From positions 1 to 20,239 of the forward strand of contig LRSK01000237.1 in NCBI GenBank assembly GCA_001563325.1: a DNA stretch of 20,239 nt, in the 5' to 3' direction. Made by a program: the position numbers and the translations under genes. The stretch's first letter is position 1; each line of letters opens with the position of its first letter. The notes beneath the pieces are model-generated. The model was not told the DNA's origin, did not search any database, and worked only from the letters and a program-made list of their open reading frames with translations. The stretch is from Candidatus Thorarchaeota archaeon SMTZ1-83. Its GTDB lineage: Archaea; Asgardarchaeota; Thorarchaeia; Thorarchaeales; Thorarchaeaceae. Below are positions 15,648-20,239 of the stretch, piece by piece.

Positions 15648-17540
15648 TCAGACCTCACGTGAGAATACGGGTTGGGCAGATACTAGTTTCGGCAACAACA
15701 GCCTCTGCTTGGGGGCAAAGTTGGTCTTCTCTGCTATCTCCTCAGCAAGCTTCCTGACCGTCATTGATACTTGGTCGCCCTCCTCTCTTCGCCGAACGGC
15801 CAGCTTGCCAGTATTCTGTTCCTTCTCACCAACGACACAGATGAAGGGTACCCACAACTTCTCAGCCGCCCGAACCTTCTTAGCGACAGTCAACGGCCTG
15901 TCATCTATCTCATACCTTATTCCATACTTGTCAAGCTCCATGCCGATTTCAGTAGAGTATTCAATCAGGCTCTCATCGACAGGCAGCAGTCTGACTTGTG
16001 ATGGAGTCATCCAGAGTGGCAGCTTTGGTTTCTTGCCCTTCATCTTGTCCTTGTATGCCTGTTCGAGAACTCCGTACAATATCCTCTCGATTGAACCAGA
16101 AGGCGATGTGTGGAGAATAAGTGGGAATTTCTCCTTGCCATCCTCGTCCACGTACTTGATACCGAATCTCTCCGCATTTTCAACGTCGATTTGACACGTA
16201 GCCAGACATCCAGACTTTTCTTGGGAGTCCACAATATTCCATTCGCCCTTGAAAATGAAGTAGGCGTATCTCTCTTCGAAGAGCTCAATCATGACCGGTT
16301 TCCCTATTCTCTTAACTACCGCTCTTGCGAACTCCTGATTCTCTTCGAAGAATGAGCTTAGAAACCTAAATGAAACCTCATAGTCCACTTCCAGCTCAGT
16401 AGTCAGCTTGTCTATGAACTCTAGCTGGTTCATGACTGATTCTTTTGCCATCTCAATGTCTGCGACAAACTCATGTATGTCAGGCATTGTGAAAGCACGA
16501 AGCCGCCTCATTCCTGCCAGCTCGCCGCTCTGTTCCCTTCTGTAGGATGGCGCAATCTCAAACATCTTCAGTGGTAACTGTCTATGCGAAACCACTGCCT
16601 GGGAAACGAGGAGAAACTGGCCAAAACATGCTGAGAACCGTGCGAAGTAATCACGGTCGCCAGATCTCACGACATATTGGCGGGATGGGAACCTTTGAAG
16701 GTAGGACTTCAGTGATGGATGTTCATAGTCATAGATTAGAGGAGTCTGGACTATCTGAGCCCCGTAGTCAAGCATCTCAGCCGTCACCCGCTGTTCGATA
16801 GCTCTCTTGAGGGTAAGCCCACGTGGTGGCCATCTGAAGTTTCCCGGATCAGAGCCTGGCTCGTAGTCGACAAGCTCAAGCTTCTGCATCATCTGGATAT
16901 GTGGAGGAGGCTCCTTTGCAGTTCGATCCTTGGCGGTCTCATACCTAACATAGAGCTCGAGCTCCCGTTTTCCGGAGTAGTCGTACCTTTCATAGTCAGT
17001 CAGGCTGCCATCGGGTTCCATGATATGGAAACTCGACTTGGCCGCTTCTTCGGCCACAAGAGCAGTGAGGTCCTCACCCTCCGTGGCGTCCCTGATTTGG
17101 ACTTTCTTTGTTTCTACATCAAGGTCTAGCACCTTCGAGCGTTCGGCCAAGGGATGCCCTTTGCAATTGAGTGAGAATGACTTGTACCAACCAAATGGAA
17201 CTCGAACTACGCTGTAATCGCGTTTCTCGAGGTCAGTGGCCACGCTCTTGAGAAGTTTCAGAGCGGAACCAGGTGGAGACGGGGTCTCTGAAAGGTGCAC
17301 CCAGGGGTAGACTACTATGTTCTTCTCCTTGACTTCTTCGGCCGCTTCGGCAATCATGTCGGCAGTCATCTTTGAAGCTGTCTTGAGGTCCCTCTGATCA
17401 CTGACTTCTGCCGCAATGAAGTTGACAAGACATGAGTCCTCAGTGGAATAGGACTTGGACTCAACCTTCTCGGCGTTCTTGATTGCCTTTCTCTTGGCTT
17501 CATAAGAGAAACCATCGCTATGAATCTGCAGCATTCGCAT
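15648..17540 (-). CDS. thrS: Threonyl-tRNA synthetase, archaeal type with N-terminal editing domain
   Basis: It attaches threonine to tRNA-Thr in the cytosol. Residues 1 to about 140 are the archaeal editing domain, related to D-aminoacyl-tRNA deacylase, which removes mischarged serine. The MRMLQIHSDGFSYEA start, His82 (PWVHLSE) and Lys120 (GWYKSF) match the catalytic positions I recall for the Pyrococcus enzyme. The class II core has motif 2 SYRREQSGELAGMRRLRAF (RRE 334-336) and motif 3 GSIERIL (Arg486). Likely zinc ligands are Cys305 (SACFGQF), His356 (PDIHEF) and His477 (LILHTSP). The C-terminal 130 residues form the anticodon-binding domain. The 630-residue length is typical. Start: AGAGG (17553-17549) lies 8 bases before ATG 17540. 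It leads a minus-strand trio of amino-acid genes and diverges from the flavoprotein gene. Confidence 0.96.
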   Translation of the reverse strand: MRMLQIHSDGFSYEAKRKAIKNAEKVESKSYSTEDSCLVNFIAAEVSDQRDLKTASKMTADMIAEAAEEVKEKNIVVYPWVHLSETPSPPGSALKLLKSVATDLEKRDYSVVRVPFGWYKSFSLNCKGHPLAERSKVLDLDVETKKVQIRDATEGEDLTALVAEEAAKSSFHIMEPDGSLTDYERYDYSGKRELELYVRYETAKDRTAKEPPPHIQMMQKLELVDYEPGSDPGNFRWPPRGLTLKRAIEQRVTAEMLDYGAQIVQTPLIYDYEHPSLKSYLQRFPSRQYVVRSGDRDYFARFSACFGQFLLVSQAVVSHRQLPLKMFEIAPSYRREQSGELAGMRRLRAFTMPDIHEFVADIEMAKESVMNQLEFIDKLTTELEVDYEVSFRFLSSFFEENQEFARAVVKRIGKPVMIELFEERYAYFIFKGEWNIVDSQEKSGCLATCQIDVENAERFGIKYVDEDGKEKFPLILHTSPSGSIERILYGVLEQAYKDKMKGKKPKLPLWMTPSQVRLLPVDESLIEYSTEIGMELDKYGIRYEIDDRPLTVAKKVRAAEKLWVPFICVVGEKEQNTGKLAVRRREEGDQVSMTVRKLAEEIAEKTNFAPKQRLLLPKLVSAQPVFSREV

Positions 17541-17672
17541 TTCTGAAGCCTCTTCAATAGGACACGCTCGTTCAGCACTTAAGCTTGGCGAAGCGTCGAC
17601 AATGATTCAGCCGATGTAAGGGTCATGTTTGCAACGGCAGACTTATGAGTTTCACTATAGTTAAGGCGGTTC

Positions 17673-19091
17673 ATGAAGAAATATGATTTGATTGTGATAG
17701 GGTCAGGTGCGGGTCTGAACCTTGCCTCTCCTGCTTACCAGACTGGGATGGAGGTGGCCATTGTGGAAAATGGTCCGATGGGAGGAACATGCCTGAACCG
17801 AGGTTGCATCCCTACCAAGATACTGACGTATGTCGCGGACATGATTGTGCAGACTCAGCAATCTGAGCGCTTGAACTTCAAGGCCAAGATCGAATCGGTT
17901 GATTTCCGAGCGTTGATGGAAAGGATGCGCAACCATGTTAGAACAGATGCCCGCAACATCGGTGAATCAATCAATGCCGCCGAGGGCTATGACTGGTACA
18001 ACACCACTGGCGAGTTTATCGCCGACTACACCATGAAGGTAAATGATGAGAGAATCAAGGGCGAACACATTCTGATTGCTGCGGGCTCTAGACCACTGAT
18101 TCCCAAGCTTAGGGGCATCGACAAGGTTGACTTCATGACCAGCAAAGAAGCCCTGCAATTGACTGAGAAACCCAAGTCAATGATCATTCTGGGCGGTGGA
18201 TACATAGCGGCGGAATTCGGACACTTCTTTTCAGCAATGGGGACTGAAGTCACTATCGTTGGAAGAAATCCATACCTTGTGAAAATGGAAGACAGCGATG
18301 TTTCAGAGCTTCTGAAAAGGGAACTATCGAAACGAATGAGTGTCCTAACAAATCATGAAGTAATATCGGCTTCTCAATCGAATGGAAAGAAGACTGTTGT
18401 GGCAAGAGATCGCAACTCGGGTGCCGACAAAGAGTTCAGCGCAGACAGTCTGCTTGTTGCGGCCGGTCGTAGGTCCAATGCCGACTGGTTCAAGCCAGAG
18501 AAGACGGGCGTGGAGACTGATGAGAGAGGCTTTGTCATCGTTGATGACTATTTCAGAACCAGCAAGAAACGGATTTGGGCCTTTGGAGATGCGATTGGAA
18601 GGTACATGTTCCGTCATGTCGCAAATGAAGAGAGCGGGATTGCTTGGTACAACTGGCGAAAGTCCCTTCAAGGTGGAGATGAGAGGGACTTTGTCAGAAT
18701 GGATTATAGTACTGTTCCGTGGGCAGTTTTCTCATATCCTCCGATAGCGACTGTAGGCATGACTGTGAAAAAAGCGAAAGCATCCGGAAAACGCCTACTT
18801 GTCGGAAGAGCGGAGTACTCTAGCGTGGCCAAGGGCTTTGCCATGGGCGACCCAGAAGGTTTCGCGAGAATAATCGTGGACGCAGACACCCAACGGATTC
18901 TTGGTGCATCGATTATCGGTCCATATGCACCCATGCTAATCCATGAGATCATTGCTCTAATGAACACTGATGATGCATCCTTCATCCCCGCGAGGAGAGC
19001 GATGTATATCCATCCTGCCCTGTCCGAGGTAGTTAGGAACGCCTACGATAACCTCTCGCCGGTTGATGGAGGTCACGTACACCATCATTAG
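17673..19091 (+). CDS. Dihydrolipoamide-dehydrogenase-like FAD disulfide reductase
   Basis: The 472-residue protein is a class I pyridine-nucleotide disulfide oxidoreductase. It has an FAD-binding start (GSGAGL, with Leu in place of the usual last Gly of GxGxxG; Glu32), redox pair Cys40-Cys45 in GGTCLNRGCIPTK, second Rossmann GGGYIA (about 174-179), FAD motif AFGDAIG (Asp306), and the C-terminal dimer domain with His447-Glu452 (HPALSE) from the partner active site. The family includes lipoamide dehydrogenase, mycothione reductase and glutathione reductase. The second Rossmann strand ends in VGRNP, without the acidic residue normal for NAD-specific lipoamide dehydrogenase, hinting at NADPH. 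No lipoyl E2 or glycine-cleavage gene is in the window, so the substrate is open. The C-terminus ends GGHVHHH, possibly metal-binding. ATG 17673 has GGCGG a few bases upstream and diverges from thrS. Confidence 0.88.
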   Translation: MKKYDLIVIGSGAGLNLASPAYQTGMEVAIVENGPMGGTCLNRGCIPTKILTYVADMIVQTQQSERLNFKAKIESVDFRALMERMRNHVRTDARNIGESINAAEGYDWYNTTGEFIADYTMKVNDERIKGEHILIAAGSRPLIPKLRGIDKVDFMTSKEALQLTEKPKSMIILGGGYIAAEFGHFFSAMGTEVTIVGRNPYLVKMEDSDVSELLKRELSKRMSVLTNHEVISASQSNGKKTVVARDRNSGADKEFSADSLLVAAGRRSNADWFKPEKTGVETDERGFVIVDDYFRTSKKRIWAFGDAIGRYMFRHVANEESGIAWYNWRKSLQGGDERDFVRMDYSTVPWAVFSYPPIATVGMTVKKAKASGKRLLVGRAEYSSVAKGFAMGDPEGFARIIVDADTQRILGASIIGPYAPMLIHEIIALMNTDDASFIPARRAMYIHPALSEVVRNAYDNLSPVDGGHVHHH

Positions 19092-19161
19092 TGAAGGAAA
19101 TCGAATCGATTCTCTTACTTGAAAGATGGAAACTCGAACACATCCCGTAACGGGTCGACCT

Positions 19162-20239
19162 TCACTCCATCCCGACACCGCTTCCCGCATACCTGTCCAT
19201 CCGGCCTGTGACTGCCAGCCAGGAAACGAGGAAGCTAATAGTGACCAAGGCATACGCTGGGTCAACACCGGGGAGGTTCAGTAGCATAAAGGGTATGCGA
19301 ATGACAAGGAAGAGGAGAACCCCTAGTCCTATGCCCAGTGGTCTTAGTCGTCCAGGTGCACCAATTTTCCTCATTCGAGACCATACCCGTGTGAATAGGG
19401 CAACTGGAATGAGAAAGAGAATGAGAAGCGGGATCACCAACCAAATGATGGACAAGAAGACTTCCTCTAGAGGCGTCGGAAACTGTTGAATGAACAAAAT
19501 CAATAGGGGGACATACAACACGAGAGGCACTAGACCAGCGCTTCTGTATCCTGCAGCGTAGATAGCAGTCGCCGACAGCAGTGTCAGTGCCAACCCTATT
19601 GACAAGAACTCTATGTAGATGGCTTCGTCTGTGGGTATGTTACCGAAGTTCCCCAACAGCCCTGAAACCTGACCCAAGGCGAACAGCCCAAAAGCGAGAA
19701 GCATCAAGAGCGTCGGTAGTTGTCGGGACTCTCGGAATCGGCCATACAGATATGCAAACGTGCCTGTTGCCAACATTATTGCCAACGAAGCGAACGAAAC
19801 AATGAACAGTAGGATGAGGTCAGGGATGAAGGCTTGGGTCTGGAGTCCTGATATTACCAGAATTGGGCCAGCAAAGCTACCACCGTATCCTAGCAGCTCA
19901 AACGAAACTACCTGTTCCGGCCTCAAGAATGTGAAGGCCACCATGGCCGGGCCCATGAGCGTGATGAAGAGTATGATAAGAATGACAGAGTAGGGCAGAC
20001 TGAATCCCTCATAGTACCCTGGATCCTCAAGAATGGTGCCATATAGCTCTGGCAGATTGGCGATCTGCGAGAGCAGTGCGAATGCCATTGCAGCGGTTGT
20101 GCCCCTCCTTGTATCGTAGGCAATCCATAGGAAGATTGCCGCTACACCGGCCAGCATGAAGGATCGTACGAGAGACCCGAAGTCAAAAAGGAAGTTGGCG
20201 AAGATGCTGACTCTTGAAGCAAGAGTGATGTTGATAGAC
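19162..20239 (-). CDS. Multi-spanning membrane protein of unknown function, N-terminus cut by window edge
   Basis: The frame stays open to the right edge: codons beyond the internal ATG at 20157 continue without a stop for another 27 codons and read as plausible protein (for example NITLASRVSIFANFLF). The visible part is therefore at least 358 residues and probably starts outside the window; ATG 20157 is a less likely start. About ten hydrophobic helices are visible, joined by short loops, with charged loops such as YDTRRG, YGRFRESRQ and WSRMRKIGAPGRLRP that suggest cytoplasmic sides. I recognise no family motif, no cofactor ligands and no extramembrane domain. It is convergent with the flavoprotein gene, separated by 70 bases. 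No function is assigned. Confidence 0.7.
   Translation of the reverse strand, partial: SINITLASRVSIFANFLFDFGSLVRSFMLAGVAAIFLWIAYDTRRGTTAAMAFALLSQIANLPELYGTILEDPGYYEGFSLPYSVILIILFITLMGPAMVAFTFLRPEQVVSFELLGYGGSFAGPILVISGLQTQAFIPDLILLFIVSFASLAIMLATGTFAYLYGRFRESRQLPTLLMLLAFGLFALGQVSGLLGNFGNIPTDEAIYIEFLSIGLALTLLSATAIYAAGYRSAGLVPLVLYVPLLILFIQQFPTPLEEVFLSIIWLVIPLLILFLIPVALFTRVWSRMRKIGAPGRLRPLGIGLGVLLFLVIRIPFMLLNLPGVDPAYALVTISFLVSWLAVTGRMDRYAGSGVGME

Noticed and set aside
19066..19091. C-terminal His-rich end as a cloning tag
   Set aside because: The run is GGHVHHH, not six His, and sits in natural flanking sequence without vector features.

Overview
The window looks like a chromosomal segment from an archaeon, most likely an Asgard archaeon of the Thorarchaeia/Lokiarchaeia type. 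Three things point there: an archaeal-type threonyl-tRNA synthetase with the archaeal N-terminal editing domain; a giant surface protein whose cytoplasmic tail looks like a longin/roadblock-type domain; and a leucine-rich-repeat protein of the 24-residue kind common in Asgard genomes. Archaeal TATA-like boxes and Shine-Dalgarno motifs precede several genes. The lineage is inferred from protein style; no rRNA or other marker gene is present. Coding density is high and no gene-free stretch exceeds 300 bases. I see no CRISPR array, insertion sequence, tRNA or rRNA.

Layout. Positions 1-710 (minus) hold the N-terminal 236 residues of a leucine-rich-repeat protein cut by the window edge. Positions 835-5526 (minus) encode a 1563-residue secreted/anchored protein: signal peptide, LamG-like domain, beta-rich middle, five tandem Ig-like repeats, one membrane helix, and a cytoplasmic longin-like tail. 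Positions 5716-7182 (minus) encode a TrpB/CysK-fold PLP enzyme of unassigned reaction. It diverges from pyruvate phosphate dikinase (7448-10184, plus), which is broken by a net 8-base loss near 9546. Next on the plus strand are an SDR-type L-threonine 3-dehydrogenase (10286-11239) and a membrane-anchored alpha/beta hydrolase fused to a multi-spanning membrane domain (11368-13116). Then come three minus-strand amino-acid genes in tandem: thrS (17540-15648), a lysine 6-dehydrogenase/saccharopine-dehydrogenase-like gene (15551-14409) and threonine ammonia-lyase (14336-13113). A dihydrolipoamide-dehydrogenase-like flavoprotein (17673-19091, plus) diverges from thrS, and a multi-spanning membrane protein (19162-20239, minus) runs off the right edge.

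How the genes may work together. The central part leans towards threonine and pyruvate metabolism. TDH gives 2-amino-3-ketobutyrate (towards glycine and acetyl-CoA), threonine ammonia-lyase gives 2-oxobutyrate, ThrRS charges tRNA, and PPDK links pyruvate and PEP. The left part holds an unusual candidate transmembrane receptor next to an LRR protein. It is the best candidate here for a little-described system: an ectodomain for binding glycans or proteins outside the cell, joined through one helix to a small-GTPase-associated type of domain inside.
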